From Pseudomarimonas arenosa (GTDB taxonomy: Bacteria; Pseudomonadota; Gammaproteobacteria; Xanthomonadales; Xanthomonadaceae), in contig NZ_JACYTR010000033.1 of NCBI RefSeq assembly GCF_014841215.1, positions 1-47,754 of the forward strand: 47,754 bases of DNA, in the 5' to 3' direction. The translations under genes were made by a program, and so were the position numbers. Numbering within the stretch: position 1 is the first letter of the stretch; each line of letters opens with the position of its first letter. A model generated the notes under the pieces. That model saw nothing but the letters and a program-made list of their open reading frames with translations, did not search any database and had not been told where the DNA came from. Positions 1 through 8,177 of this stretch are shown here, piece by piece.

Positions 1-23
1 TTTGCGCCGATTGCCGCGTTGCT

Positions 24-122
24 TCTCGCCCAAGTGGGCCCACCACTTGGGCTCGTCGCGCCTTGCACTCGACGCAAAGTCCTCGGTGATCATCCGCGCC
101 CCCTCATGAAATATCCGGGCTA
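24..122 (-). repeat. MITE/REP-like repeat, copy 1
   Basis: This stretch is identical over 99 bp to the reverse complement of 47634-47732. Its outer end, reading TAGCCCGGATATTTCATGAG on the minus strand, is shared with shorter copies at 25562 and 43711. Near its inner end it holds a hairpin with arms GCCCAAGTGG and CCACTTGGGC and a 5-nt loop. It stops 59 bp before the YjfB-like gene, so it lies in that gene's upstream region. No coding capacity is seen. Bases 1-23 diverge from the other copy and carry nothing I recognise. Confidence 0.85.
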
Positions 123-181
123 AAGTTTTCCCGCCCGCTGTCGATAAGCCCCTTGTAGTCAGGTGGAAATCGCCCAGCCCC

Positions 182-382
182 ATGGATTCGCTTAGCGCCA
201 GCATCATCAATACCGCCGTCGGTCTGAGTCAGGCCCAGGCGCAGCAGGCTATCCAGACCCAAGTGCTGAAAACGGCGCTCAACATGCAGGCCGCGGCCGC
301 CGCCGCCCTGGTGCAGGCTCTGCCTACCCCGGGTCTGGCCAGCTCAGGCAGCGTCGGCACCTTGTTGAACGTTTACGCCTAG
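182..382 (+). CDS. YjfB-like putative motility protein (66 aa)
   Basis: A 66-residue protein resembling the YjfB family (putative motility protein; function not established). The family look is a short amphipathic helical protein starting MDSLSASI, a Gln/Ala-rich middle (LSQAQAQQAIQTQVLKTALNM) and a C-terminus with a G-x-L-x-N-V-Y-A ending. There is no signal peptide or membrane segment, so it should be cytoplasmic. It stands alone, with no flagellar or chemotaxis gene nearby, so the context does not support a motility role. A purine-rich GGTGGA lies about 12 nt before the ATG. Repeat copy 1 ends 59 bp upstream, and a hairpin follows the stop. Family assignment is by pattern and moderately sure; function is unknown. 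Confidence 0.7.
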   Translation: MDSLSASIINTAVGLSQAQAQQAIQTQVLKTALNMQAAAAAALVQALPTPGLASSGSVGTLLNVYA

Positions 383-386
383 CTAG

Positions 387-411
387 CAGGCGGCTGAGAC
401 TCAGCAGCCTG
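387..411 (+). terminator. Hairpin after the YjfB-like gene
   Basis: Arms CAGGCGGCTGAG and CTCAGCAGCCTG pair at 11 of 12 positions across a 1-nt centre, four bases after the stop codon. No T tract follows, so termination would be weak or the hairpin may only protect the 3' end. The string AGGCTGCTGAGAC at 25672 resembles one arm, so this may be part of a dispersed repeat. The remaining bases to 668 hold nothing I can support as a gene. Confidence 0.4.
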
Positions 412-668
412 ATATCGCGCGCCAAGGACGGCGCGCTCGGAAAGCAAACCCGCAATGTTTGATTTCCGGCAAACCGTTCGACAGGCTACGGCAAGCCGGT
501 GGCGGCAAAGCGCGGCTGGAATGAGTCTCAGCGGCCGGTTGGCCTGCTGGCGTCGGCCAGATCATCCTCTCGGGTGGATGCCGCATCGTCGGTTTCGCGG
601 CTTTCGTCGCAGGCTTGCCGCAACCTGCCGTCCAAGCGCTAAGGTAGGCCCCTGTCGGTATCGCGAGA

Positions 669-1544
669 ATGGGCATGCGATCACTCTGGGTGTTTCTGGG
701 CGTCAGCTTCGGCTTCAGCTGGGGTCTGGCCGAATTGACCTATCGCGTCTGGCAACCCGAGCCGCTGGGTCTGGCCTTGATGCTGATGGTCTATATGTGG
801 GGACCGGGCCTGGGGGCGATAGCCGCTCGCTGCCTGGTGGAAAAACAGCCGCTACGCAGTCTCGGCCCACTATGGCGCTGGAGCCCCTGGCTGCTGGTCG
901 CCTGGCTGGCGCCCCTGCCATTTGCACTGGCTCATGTGCTGCTTTCGGTGCTGGCGCCTGGCGTCTCCCTTAGCGTTGACATTGTTGCTGTACGTGAAGT
1001 GATCCTGCTGGCGGTGGCCCCGGAGCAACAGGCCGCTGCCCGCTCTCAGCTGGAAGCATTGGGCGAATGGCTGGTGCTGGCGATGATCGCGCAGATCGTG
1101 ATCGGTGGCCTGCTGGCCGGCGCCACCATCAATGCGCTTGGCGCGCTGGGCGAAGAGCTGGGCTGGCGCGGCTATTTGCAGCAGCACTGGGCCCGGCTTG
1201 GGTTCTGGCGCTGTCACGCTCTGATCGGCGTGGTCTGGGGCGTCTGGCATTGGCCGGCCATCCTGCGCGGTCATAATTATCCCGATCATCCCTACTGGGG
1301 CTTGGCCATGATGGTGCTGTTCTGCGTCAGCGCAGCGCCGTTGTTTGGTTATTTGCGCGACCGCGCCGGCAGCCTGCTGGCGCCGGTGTTGGCGCACGGC
1401 GTACTCAATGCCACCGGTGGCGTGGTGCTGTTTGTGGTCGGCGCCAGCGACCTGTGGCGCGGACCAGCGGGGCTGGCGGGGGTGCTGGTGTTGGCCCTGA
1501 TCAATCTGGGGTTGTTTTTTCATCGCCGTCGCCAGGTTTCTTGA
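669..1544 (+). CDS. CPBP family intramembrane metalloprotease
   Basis: A 291-residue, strongly hydrophobic protein of the CPBP (CAAX protease and bacteriocin-processing, Abi) family. These are integral membrane proteases related to eukaryotic Rce1. The conserved motifs are present: EELGWRG with the paired glutamates near residues 162-163 and the arginine near 167, HW near 194-195, and HGVLN with histidine near 243 and asparagine near 247. About seven or eight membrane segments are visible. The substrate cannot be told from sequence; bacterial members act in peptide processing, immunity to self-made peptides or signalling. No bacteriocin gene is adjacent. The start at 669 has no clear ribosome binding site, and an in-frame ATG at 675 is equally possible. 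Confidence 0.88.
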   Translation: MGMRSLWVFLGVSFGFSWGLAELTYRVWQPEPLGLALMLMVYMWGPGLGAIAARCLVEKQPLRSLGPLWRWSPWLLVAWLAPLPFALAHVLLSVLAPGVSLSVDIVAVREVILLAVAPEQQAAARSQLEALGEWLVLAMIAQIVIGGLLAGATINALGALGEELGWRGYLQQHWARLGFWRCHALIGVVWGVWHWPAILRGHNYPDHPYWGLAMMVLFCVSAAPLFGYLRDRAGSLLAPVLAHGVLNATGGVVLFVVGASDLWRGPAGLAGVLVLALINLGLFFHRRRQVS

Positions 1545-1646
1545 CACGGGCGGTTGCTTAGACGGTTTTCGGATCAATCCGTCGTCGCTATACTGCGCAG
1601 CTGGTTTGGCTACCGCAACGCTTACCGTTGCCCGGCAGGTGCGCAA

Positions 1647-2162
1647 GTGCGCAATTACGACATCGAATTCCTCAAGCATTTCTCGATGGTTATCGCCTTC
1701 TTGGTGGTAGTGACCCTCGGTCTGATTCTGGGCGCCATGTGGCTGCACAGCGACCGCGCGGTGGCTGCTGAAGATGCCATCGAAGGTGGCGTCGAAGCCC
1801 GCCTGCAGCCGTACGGTGCGGTGTATGCCGGCGAAACCGGCGCCGCCGCCCTGGCCGCTGCCGCTGAAGCGGCGCGCGCCGCGGCCGCCGCACAGGTGGC
1901 TTACGGTGGCACCGAGGACGGCTCAGTGATCTACGGCAACCTGTGTGGCGCCTGCCATGATTCCGGTGCCGGTGGTGCGCCGAAGATGGAGCAGGCCGCC
2001 TGGGCGGCACGCATCGGCAAGGGTGAGGAAACCCTGATCAAGCATGCCATCGAGGGCTTCCAGGGCGAGGCCGGCCTGATGCCGGCGCGCGGCGGTAACC
2101 CGTCACTGACCGACGCCCAGGTGGCGGCGACGGTGAAATGGATGCTGGGCAATCTGCAGTGA
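1647..2162 (+). CDS. Membrane-anchored c-type cytochrome (cytochrome c5 family)
   Basis: A 171-residue monohaem cytochrome c that would carry electrons in the periplasm, probably to a terminal oxidase. The GTG at 1647 is preferred because it gives the N-terminus usual in cytochrome c5-like proteins (MRNYDIEFLKHFSMVIAF), with AGGT just upstream; an ATG at 1554 would add 31 unconvincing residues. One membrane segment spans about 15-32, followed by an Ala-rich linker (about 65-83). The haem site CGACH is at 100-104, and a methionine near 145 in GLMPARGG is the likely sixth ligand. The stop overlaps the GTG start proposed for the next gene, and a strong terminator hairpin lies about 25 bp beyond. 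Confidence 0.85.
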   Translation: MRNYDIEFLKHFSMVIAFLVVVTLGLILGAMWLHSDRAVAAEDAIEGGVEARLQPYGAVYAGETGAAALAAAAEAARAAAAAQVAYGGTEDGSVIYGNLCGACHDSGAGGAPKMEQAAWAARIGKGEETLIKHAIEGFQGEAGLMPARGGNPSLTDAQVAATVKWMLGNLQ

Positions 2163-4054
2163 CCCAGGCCCGGCAATCGCCCGTCAACGCCGCCCTAGAG
2201 GCGGCGTTTTCGTGTCATCGCCTGCTGCGGCCGGCCGCGCTGGCCCTGAGCCTGGGCCTGCTGCTCGGCTGTCAGCCGGGCGCTGAGACGAACGCCGGTC
2301 CGGTTGCCAGCCTTGAAGAGTCTGCGCTGCGCAATATCGGCGCCTTGCAGGGGCGCGATACACGCAGCCCCTACGAGGGCCGTACGGTCAGTGTCCAGGG
2401 CGTGGTGACCGCTAATGTGGTTAACGGCCTCGGTGGGTTCTTCCTGCAGGATGCCACCGGCGCTGAAGACGGCGATCTGGCCACGGCAGATGCCGTGTTT
2501 GTCGAGTGGGCCAAGGGCCAGCAGCCAAAGATTCGCCGCGGCGATCGTCTGAGTGTTCACGGGCGGGTGGTGGAACGCGGCGATGGCGCGGCCAGCATGA
2601 CCACGCTCAGCGAAGCCAAGATTGAGGTGCTGGGGCGGGCAGCGGTACGGATTACCGAGCTGCAGCAGGCGCCGCGGCGACTTCAGGACTGGGAAGCCCT
2701 TGAAGGCATGTGGATTCGGATCAAGGCGCCGCTGACGGTGACGGGTAATGCCAGCCTGCACAGCTATGGCGAACTGGTCACCGCCTTCGACGGCGAACTG
2801 TTCAACCCGACCGAACTGCACCCGCCGGGACCAAAGTCACGCGCGCTGGCCGAAGACAATCTGCGCCGTTCTCTGTTGCTCGATGATGCCCGGCAAAGCA
2901 GCCATCCCGAACGACTGTGGTTCCTGGAGCAGATGCCGGATGCCGAGCACAGTCTGCGTGCCGGCAGCCGGCTGTTCGACGTCGAGGGCGTGCTCGACCA
3001 GCGCTTCGGTCAGCGCCGATTGCAGCTCACCGCCAAGCTCGGCACCATCGAGCATGCCGAACGGCCACCGCCGCCGAGCGGTCCCGAGGGCCTGCGCGTG
3101 GCCGGCATCAACCTGCACAACCTGTTCAATGGCGATGGTCGCGGCAAGGGCTTTCCGACCGAACGCGGCGCCGCCAGCCTGGCCGAGTATCGACGCCAAC
3201 GCGACAAGCTGGTCCAGCTGATCTCCGCCTTGCGGCCGGATATCGCCGCGCTGTCCGAAGTGGAAAACGATGGCAATGACGCCAAGGCTGCCATCAGCGA
3301 TCTGCTGGCCGAACTGAACAAGCAGCTGCTGGCGGTGTCGAGCGTGCCCGAGGGCGCTGAGCCACCGCGCTACCAGTTGGTCGCCGATGCCGACCTGCGC
3401 CAGGACCCGATCCGGGTGGCGCTGATCTATCGCGCTGATCTGCTGCAGCCGGTGGGCGAGCCACTCAGCCTGGCGCGCGGTCCGTTCGGCGACGGCCGCC
3501 GGCCGCCCCTGGCGCAGAGCTTCCGCAGTGCGGACGGCGGCGTGCCGTTCACCGTGGTGGCCAATCACCTGAAGTCGAAAGGCGGCTGCCCGAGTGGCGA
3601 CAATGAGCTGGGCAATCGTGATCAGGGCGATGGCCAGGGCTGCTGGAACCAGGCCCGAGTGGAAGCCGCGCGTGCCCTGGATGCCTGGATCAAGGAGGAT
3701 CCGACCGGCTCGGGCAGTCCCTACCGGCTGCTGATCGGTGATCTCAATGCGCACAGCCAGGAAGACCCATTGCGCCTGCTGCGCAGTCTTGGCTGGCGTG
3801 ATGCCTTGCCGCTGAATGGCGAGGGTCCACGCCCGACCAGTTATCGATTCGACGGGCGGGCCGGTCGACTCGACCACATCCTGATCAGTCCGGAATTGCA
3901 GTCGGCCTTACTTTTCGCTACCAGTTGGCCGGCGAACAGCGCCGAATCGCAGCTGTTCGGCTACAAGCGTGGCACGGACAGCAGCCCCTACGGCGCCTCT
4001 GACCATGATCCGGTGCTGGCGATTTTCGATCTGACGAAACTGCGCCAGCCCTGA
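2159..4054 (+). CDS. ExeM/NucH-like lipoprotein endonuclease
   Basis: An exported endonuclease/exonuclease/phosphatase (EEP) fold protein like the ExeM/NucH extracellular nucleases. After the leader, an OB-fold-like domain (from LRNIGALQGRD to about residue 290) precedes the EEP domain. That domain carries NLHNLFN, the metal-binding SEVEND, NHLKSKGG, GDLNAHS, GRLDHILIS and the terminal SDHDP. The lipobox LLLGC predicts lipid attachment, so it probably stays at the cell surface or in the periplasm. The start is uncertain: GTG at 2159 overlaps the upstream TGA, and ATG at 2138 is also open. No in-frame ATG, GTG or TTG lies between 2159 and the lipobox, so either start makes the leader span a terminator-like hairpin at 2186-2211. 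Likely role: degradation of extracellular DNA. Confidence 0.85.
   Translation: MTQARQSPVNAALEAAFSCHRLLRPAALALSLGLLLGCQPGAETNAGPVASLEESALRNIGALQGRDTRSPYEGRTVSVQGVVTANVVNGLGGFFLQDATGAEDGDLATADAVFVEWAKGQQPKIRRGDRLSVHGRVVERGDGAASMTTLSEAKIEVLGRAAVRITELQQAPRRLQDWEALEGMWIRIKAPLTVTGNASLHSYGELVTAFDGELFNPTELHPPGPKSRALAEDNLRRSLLLDDARQSSHPERLWFLEQMPDAEHSLRAGSRLFDVEGVLDQRFGQRRLQLTAKLGTIEHAERPPPPSGPEGLRVAGINLHNLFNGDGRGKGFPTERGAASLAEYRRQRDKLVQLISALRPDIAALSEVENDGNDAKAAISDLLAELNKQLLAVSSVPEGAEPPRYQLVADADLRQDPIRVALIYRADLLQPVGEPLSLARGPFGDGRRPPLAQSFRSADGGVPFTVVANHLKSKGGCPSGDNELGNRDQGDGQGCWNQARVEAARALDAWIKEDPTGSGSPYRLLIGDLNAHSQEDPLRLLRSLGWRDALPLNGEGPRPTSYRFDGRAGRLDHILISPELQSALLFATSWPANSAESQLFGYKRGTDSSPYGASDHDPVLAIFDLTKLRQP
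2186..2211 (+). terminator. Rho-independent terminator-like hairpin
   Basis: The arms AACGCCGCC (2186-2194) and GGCGGCGTT (2200-2208) form a perfect 9-bp stem with loop CTAGA, and a TTTT run overlaps the stem end at 2207-2210. It fits termination of the cytochrome gene, but it lies inside the leader codons of the nuclease gene that begins at 2159 or 2138. Confidence 0.75.
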
Positions 4055-4070
4055 GTCGGGCCGTTCCGCT

Positions 4071-4095
4071 ACCGAGTCGGGCGGCCGACTCCGGT
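4071..4095 (+). terminator. Hairpin between nuclease and hydrolase genes
   Basis: ACCGAGTCGG (4071-4080) pairs with CCGACTCCGGT (4085-4095) apart from one bulged base, 17 bp after the nuclease stop. There is no T tract. A TATGAT box at 4095-4100 overlaps its end and could be the -10 of a promoter for the hydrolase-zapE pair, although no good -35 is seen. Confidence 0.35.
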
Positions 4096-4127
4096 ATGAT
4101 CGCCTGCGCCCTCACCCATTTTTCGTC

Positions 4128-4808
4128 ATGACCGAGCACAGCATTCCATTTCCACCGGTAGCGCAAGAACTGCTGCTTCCCGGGCCCGCCGGCCCGCTGG
4201 AAGTCGTGGTTGAGCTGGCCGAGCCGGAGCAGGCGCGGGCCGGGGTGGCGGTGATCTGCCATCCGCACCCGTTGCACGGCGGCACCATGCACAACAAGGT
4301 GGTGACCATGCTCGACCGCAGCCTGCGCGAGCTGGGCCTGAATACGGTGCGGTTCAATTTCCGTGGCGTCGGTCAATCGGCCGGCGAACACGACAATGGC
4401 CGCGGCGAGACGCTGGATCTGCTGGCGGTGGCCGAGTGGGTGCAGGCGCGCTGCCCGCACGATGCGCTGTGGTTGGCCGGCTTTTCCTTCGGCGCCTACG
4501 TATCCCTGCTGGCGGCGCGCCACCTCAAGCCCAAGCAGATGATTTCGATCGCCCCGCCGGCCGGGCGCTGGGATTTCTCCGCCGTGCTGCCGCCGAATTG
4601 CCCCTGGCTGGTGGTGCAGGGCGAAGATGACGACGTGGTCGATCCGCAGAACGTCTATGACTGGCTCGATGCCATTGCAGCGGCCGAACGCCCGACCTTG
4701 ATCCGCATGCCGGAAACCGGCCATTTCTTTCATCGCCGCCTGATGGATCTGCGCGGGGCGATCAAGAATGGCGTGCGCAGCAACCTGCCGCCCGTGCGCA
4801 AGGCGTGA
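4128..4808 (+). CDS. Alpha/beta hydrolase (COG2945-like)
   Basis: A 226-residue cytoplasmic alpha/beta hydrolase. The nucleophile elbow GFSFGA places the catalytic serine at about 120, the acid is in QGEDDDVV (about 168-169), and the base is in ETGHFFH (His about 199). The early motif CHPHPLHGGTM and FNFRGVGQS are typical of the small COG2945 hydrolases, whose substrates are unknown. The gene overlaps the GTG start of zapE by four bases (GTGA), so the two are probably translationally coupled. There is no signal peptide. The family is secure, the substrate is not. Confidence 0.88.
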   Translation: MTEHSIPFPPVAQELLLPGPAGPLEVVVELAEPEQARAGVAVICHPHPLHGGTMHNKVVTMLDRSLRELGLNTVRFNFRGVGQSAGEHDNGRGETLDLLAVAEWVQARCPHDALWLAGFSFGAYVSLLAARHLKPKQMISIAPPAGRWDFSAVLPPNCPWLVVQGEDDDVVDPQNVYDWLDAIAAAERPTLIRMPETGHFFHRRLMDLRGAIKNGVRSNLPPVRKA

Positions 4809-5917
4809 CCCGAGCGCCCGACCAGCGTCCCATCGCACCCTCCAAGGCTTACAACGAGGGCGTCGCCAACGGGCGCTGGCAGGACGACCCGGCGCAGCGC
4901 CAGGTCCTGCTGCATTTCGATCGCATTCACACCGAACTCAGTGTTCAGCAGGGCGGTGGACTGTGGCGCAGCCTGCAGCGCCGTCTGACGCCCAACGATC
5001 CGGTCAATGGATTGTATCTTTGGGGCGGAGTCGGCCGCGGCAAGACCTTTCTGGTCGATCTGTTCTTTGAGCACTTGCCGATCGAGCGCAAGCGCCGCGT
5101 GCACTTTCATCGCTTCATGGGCGATGTGCACGCGCGACTGTTGACCCTGGCCGGGCGCAGCGATCCGCTGGCTGATGTGGCCGACGATATCGCAGGCGAA
5201 TGCGCCCTGCTCTGCCTGGATGAGTTCTTCGTCAGCGACATTGGCGACGCAATGATTCTCGGTCGCCTGCTGTTCAAGCTGTTTGAACGACGTGTGGTGT
5301 TGGTCACCACCTCCAATACCATGCCCGATCAACTGTACAAGGACGGGCTGCAACGCACGCGCTTCCTGCCGGCGATTGATCAGATCAAGCAGCACTGCGT
5401 GGTCCACTACATGGAGAGCAGCCAGGACTACCGGCTGCGCACCCTGACTCAGGCACCGGTGTATCACTGGCCACTGAACGGCCAGGCCGAGATTGCCCTG
5501 GAACAGTTCTACGAAAAGCTGACCCAGGACACCGTGCGCGAAGGCGAGCCGTTGCATATCAACGGTCGGCCCATTCCGGCCATCGACTACAGCGAGGGCG
5601 TGGCCTGGTTCGATTTTCATGCGCTTTGCGATGGCCCACGGGCGGTGGCCGATTACATCGAGATCGCGCGTGACTTCCACACCGTGCTGTTGGCTCATGT
5701 GCCGCAGTTCGATGCCACCCGCGACAATGCGGCCAAACGCTTCATCCACTTGGTCGATGAGTTTTACGATCGCAGCGTGAACCTGATTGTTTCGGCCGAA
5801 GTTGCGCTGACCGATCTCTATCGCGGCGAAAAACTTAGCGCTGAGTTCAGTCGTACCGAGAGTCGACTGATCGAGATGCAAAGCGAGGATTACCTGGCGC
5901 GTGCCCATCGGCCCTGA
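4805..5917 (+). CDS. zapE: Cell division protein ZapE (AFG1-like ATPase)
   Basis: A 370-residue P-loop ATPase matching ZapE, the AFG1/LACE1-like protein that associates with FtsZ at the constricting septum and modulates the Z ring. The N-terminal region has the family pattern AYNEGVANGRWQDDPAQ. Walker A is GGVGRGKT at about 74-81, Walker B is LLCLDEF at about 136-141, and the sensor-like VLVTTSN follows. The length is typical (E. coli ZapE is 375 residues). It starts with GTG overlapping the hydrolase stop. No other division genes lie nearby. Confidence 0.93.
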   Translation: MTRAPDQRPIAPSKAYNEGVANGRWQDDPAQRQVLLHFDRIHTELSVQQGGGLWRSLQRRLTPNDPVNGLYLWGGVGRGKTFLVDLFFEHLPIERKRRVHFHRFMGDVHARLLTLAGRSDPLADVADDIAGECALLCLDEFFVSDIGDAMILGRLLFKLFERRVVLVTTSNTMPDQLYKDGLQRTRFLPAIDQIKQHCVVHYMESSQDYRLRTLTQAPVYHWPLNGQAEIALEQFYEKLTQDTVREGEPLHINGRPIPAIDYSEGVAWFDFHALCDGPRAVADYIEIARDFHTVLLAHVPQFDATRDNAAKRFIHLVDEFYDRSVNLIVSAEVALTDLYRGEKLSAEFSRTESRLIEMQSEDYLARAHRP

Positions 5918-5932
5918 GCGCAGGGTAGTTGC

Positions 5933-8062
5933 ATGGACCAGCGATCTGCACTCAACACTGCCCCGGCCAATGGGCGCATTCGCCTCCTGCCAGACGAGTG
6001 TTCAGGCGCTCATCCCATCATCGAGTTCGATTTTGGCACGCTGCAGTTTGACAACGGCCACAAGCTGTCTCCAAAGGCCTGCCAGGTGCTTTGGCAGTTG
6101 CTGCAGCATGCCGGTGAAACCATAGGCAAAGAGCAGCTGCTCGACAGCGTGTGGTCTGGCCAGCCGCGGGTGCCCGATGTGTTGGTGCAGGCGATCACGG
6201 AAATTCGCCGCGGTCTGGGTGAGGAATTGCGTGCCGGCTTGCGTACCATCCCCAAGCACGGCTACCGCCTGGAGTTGCAGGTGAGTTGGCTCGATGGGAA
6301 AGCGCCATCGAACTCAAGTGATGATGCCGACAGCCGCCCGCCGCGGCACCGCGCTTCGAGCGTGACGCTGACCTTGCTGAGCCTGCTGGCCGTGGCCTTG
6401 GCATCTTGGTGGGTTGTACGTCAGGAAACCAGCACAGCGCCGCCCGATGGGCAGCTGCGGGTCGGCGCACGGCTGAGTTTCGAGCCCGGGCCGGATCGGC
6501 AGGCAGCACTGAGTCCGGATGGTCGCCTTCTCGCCTACGTGCGACCGCTGGCCCCGGGGGGCGTCTGGAAAGTGCATCTGCGCCAGCCGGGCCTGGCGAC
6601 GCCGCCGCAGCTTCTTTCATCTGCCGATACCGCCCTCGAGCTGCAGCCGGCCTGGTCCAACCGCGGCGACCGCCTGGCCTGGCTGCGAATTGACGATCAA
6701 GGCTGTCGCTTTGTCATCCATCGACTGGCCGATGGTCAGCAGCAGCAGGTCGGGGACTGTTTCCGCGATATCGCGCCACCGTTCGCCTGGAGTCCGGATG
6801 ATCGCGCCCTGCTGGTCACCGATCGAATGGAATCAACGCAGCGTGCCTTGCATCTGGTCTTGCTCGATCTGCTCAGCGGCGAACGCCGCCTGCTCGACTA
6901 TCCGCGCGCCGAGGCCCAGGCAGACTATCAGCCGCGATTGTCACCGGATCGTGGCCACTGGGCCTTTCTGCGCAGCGCGCGGCAGGCTACCGAACTATGG
7001 GTGATGGCGGTCGATGGCAGTCAGGCTCGTCAGGTCACCCGCTTTGCTTCCGGTCTGGCCGGCTTTGACTGGCTGGCCGACGGCCGTGGCTGGCTGGTGG
7101 TGGCTGCCGGCACGGCGCGGCCGTCCTGGTGGCAGGTGGACCTCAGCGGCAGCCGACATCCGATCGACGGGCCCCACCTGGTGCAGCCAAGTCGAGCCGC
7201 CGACGCTGATCTCTGGGTCGCCGAACAGCCGGCCAGTGCCAGCGTGCTTTGGCGGGGCGTTGGCGATCAGGCACGACCCCTGGCCCCGAGCGAGCAGGGC
7301 AGCGATCAGTTCCCTACCCCACACCCCAGCGGTGGTCTGCTGTTCGTGTCCAATCGACGCGGGCCGGCCGAACTGTGGTGGCTGCCGGTACTCGACGCGC
7401 CAGCGCAGCCTCTGAGCTCGCCGGCCGATGCTTTCGGTCGGCCGCTGTGGTGGGATCAGGATTCGTTCCTGTTGAGCGTACGCGAGGGCAGCCAGTGGCA
7501 ACTGCAGCGCCGCTGGCTGCATCGGCCACAGACAAACACCATCGATCTCGCCCCGTATCAGGTCAGCGAACTGGCTCGGGTCGACCAGCACTGGTTTGCC
7601 ATCGGCAGTCGGATCGACAACCCTGGGCACAGCGAACTGCTGCGTCTGCGTCTGGTCGATGGCGAAATCCAGCGCGCCGAGCCCACCGGTATTGCAGCCA
7701 TTGCAGTGCGCAGTGGCGAGGGGCAGCTGTGGATTCGGCAGTATCTGCAGCGCGGCGTGCGACAGCTTGATGTGCAGACCCTGGCGCTCGGTGCAGCGGT
7801 GGGCGAAGACAGTCACTTTCTCGATTGGCGGATCGAGGATGGCGGCCTGCTGTACTGGCGACGCAGCGACTTGCAGCGGCATGAGCTGGTCTGGCTGGAC
7901 CCGCAAGGACAGCGGCCCAGTCGCCTCGAACTGCCAGCAGACGAGGTGTTCAATCCCTTCGCCGGCTTGGCCCGCACGGCTCAGGGCGAACTGCTCAGCG
8001 TGCGCCACAATGCCGATGCCGGCGATCTGCACGCGCTGGAGTGGCTCGAGGCCGGCCGCTGA
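5933..8062 (+). CDS. CadC-like winged-helix regulator with periplasmic beta-propeller
   Basis: A 709-residue one-component membrane regulator. An OmpR/CadC-type winged helix occupies about 28-118 (FDFGTLQFDNG, LSPKACQVLWQLL, GETIGKEQLLDSVW, VQAITEIRRGLG, TIPKHGYRL). One membrane helix follows at about 146-166 (TLTLLSLLAVALASWWVV). The rest is a TolB/WD40-like propeller with repeated LSPDGR and WSPDD blades, predicted to lie in the periplasm. Such proteins are thought to sense an external ligand through the propeller and bind DNA directly from the membrane. It starts 15 bp after zapE on the same strand. The target is unknown; the secreted propeller protein that follows is a candidate by position only. 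No phosphoacceptor domain is present. Confidence 0.85.
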   Translation: MDQRSALNTAPANGRIRLLPDECSGAHPIIEFDFGTLQFDNGHKLSPKACQVLWQLLQHAGETIGKEQLLDSVWSGQPRVPDVLVQAITEIRRGLGEELRAGLRTIPKHGYRLELQVSWLDGKAPSNSSDDADSRPPRHRASSVTLTLLSLLAVALASWWVVRQETSTAPPDGQLRVGARLSFEPGPDRQAALSPDGRLLAYVRPLAPGGVWKVHLRQPGLATPPQLLSSADTALELQPAWSNRGDRLAWLRIDDQGCRFVIHRLADGQQQQVGDCFRDIAPPFAWSPDDRALLVTDRMESTQRALHLVLLDLLSGERRLLDYPRAEAQADYQPRLSPDRGHWAFLRSARQATELWVMAVDGSQARQVTRFASGLAGFDWLADGRGWLVVAAGTARPSWWQVDLSGSRHPIDGPHLVQPSRAADADLWVAEQPASASVLWRGVGDQARPLAPSEQGSDQFPTPHPSGGLLFVSNRRGPAELWWLPVLDAPAQPLSSPADAFGRPLWWDQDSFLLSVREGSQWQLQRRWLHRPQTNTIDLAPYQVSELARVDQHWFAIGSRIDNPGHSELLRLRLVDGEIQRAEPTGIAAIAVRSGEGQLWIRQYLQRGVRQLDVQTLALGAAVGEDSHFLDWRIEDGGLLYWRRSDLQRHELVWLDPQGQRPSRLELPADEVFNPFAGLARTAQGELLSVRHNADAGDLHALEWLEAGR

Positions 8063-8177
8063 TCGCGTGCAGGCAGGGCCTCCAAGTAACTGATTCGTCG
8101 CGAATTCGGCAAAATTTCGGGACTCTTTGACCACGCTCGACGCAGTCTGCCGCGGTGTTTTCTCTCGGTAGATCAAT

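Noticed and set aside
455-973. Open frame of 172 codons ahead of and overlapping the CPBP protease gene
   Set aside because: Arg-rich composition, no motif and no ribosome binding site; it overlaps a well-supported membrane protein gene in another frame.
4095-4100. TATGAT as a firm promoter for the hydrolase-zapE pair (also the TATGAT at 19004)
   Set aside because: No acceptable -35 hexamer at the right distance in either case, so they are mentioned only in gene notes.
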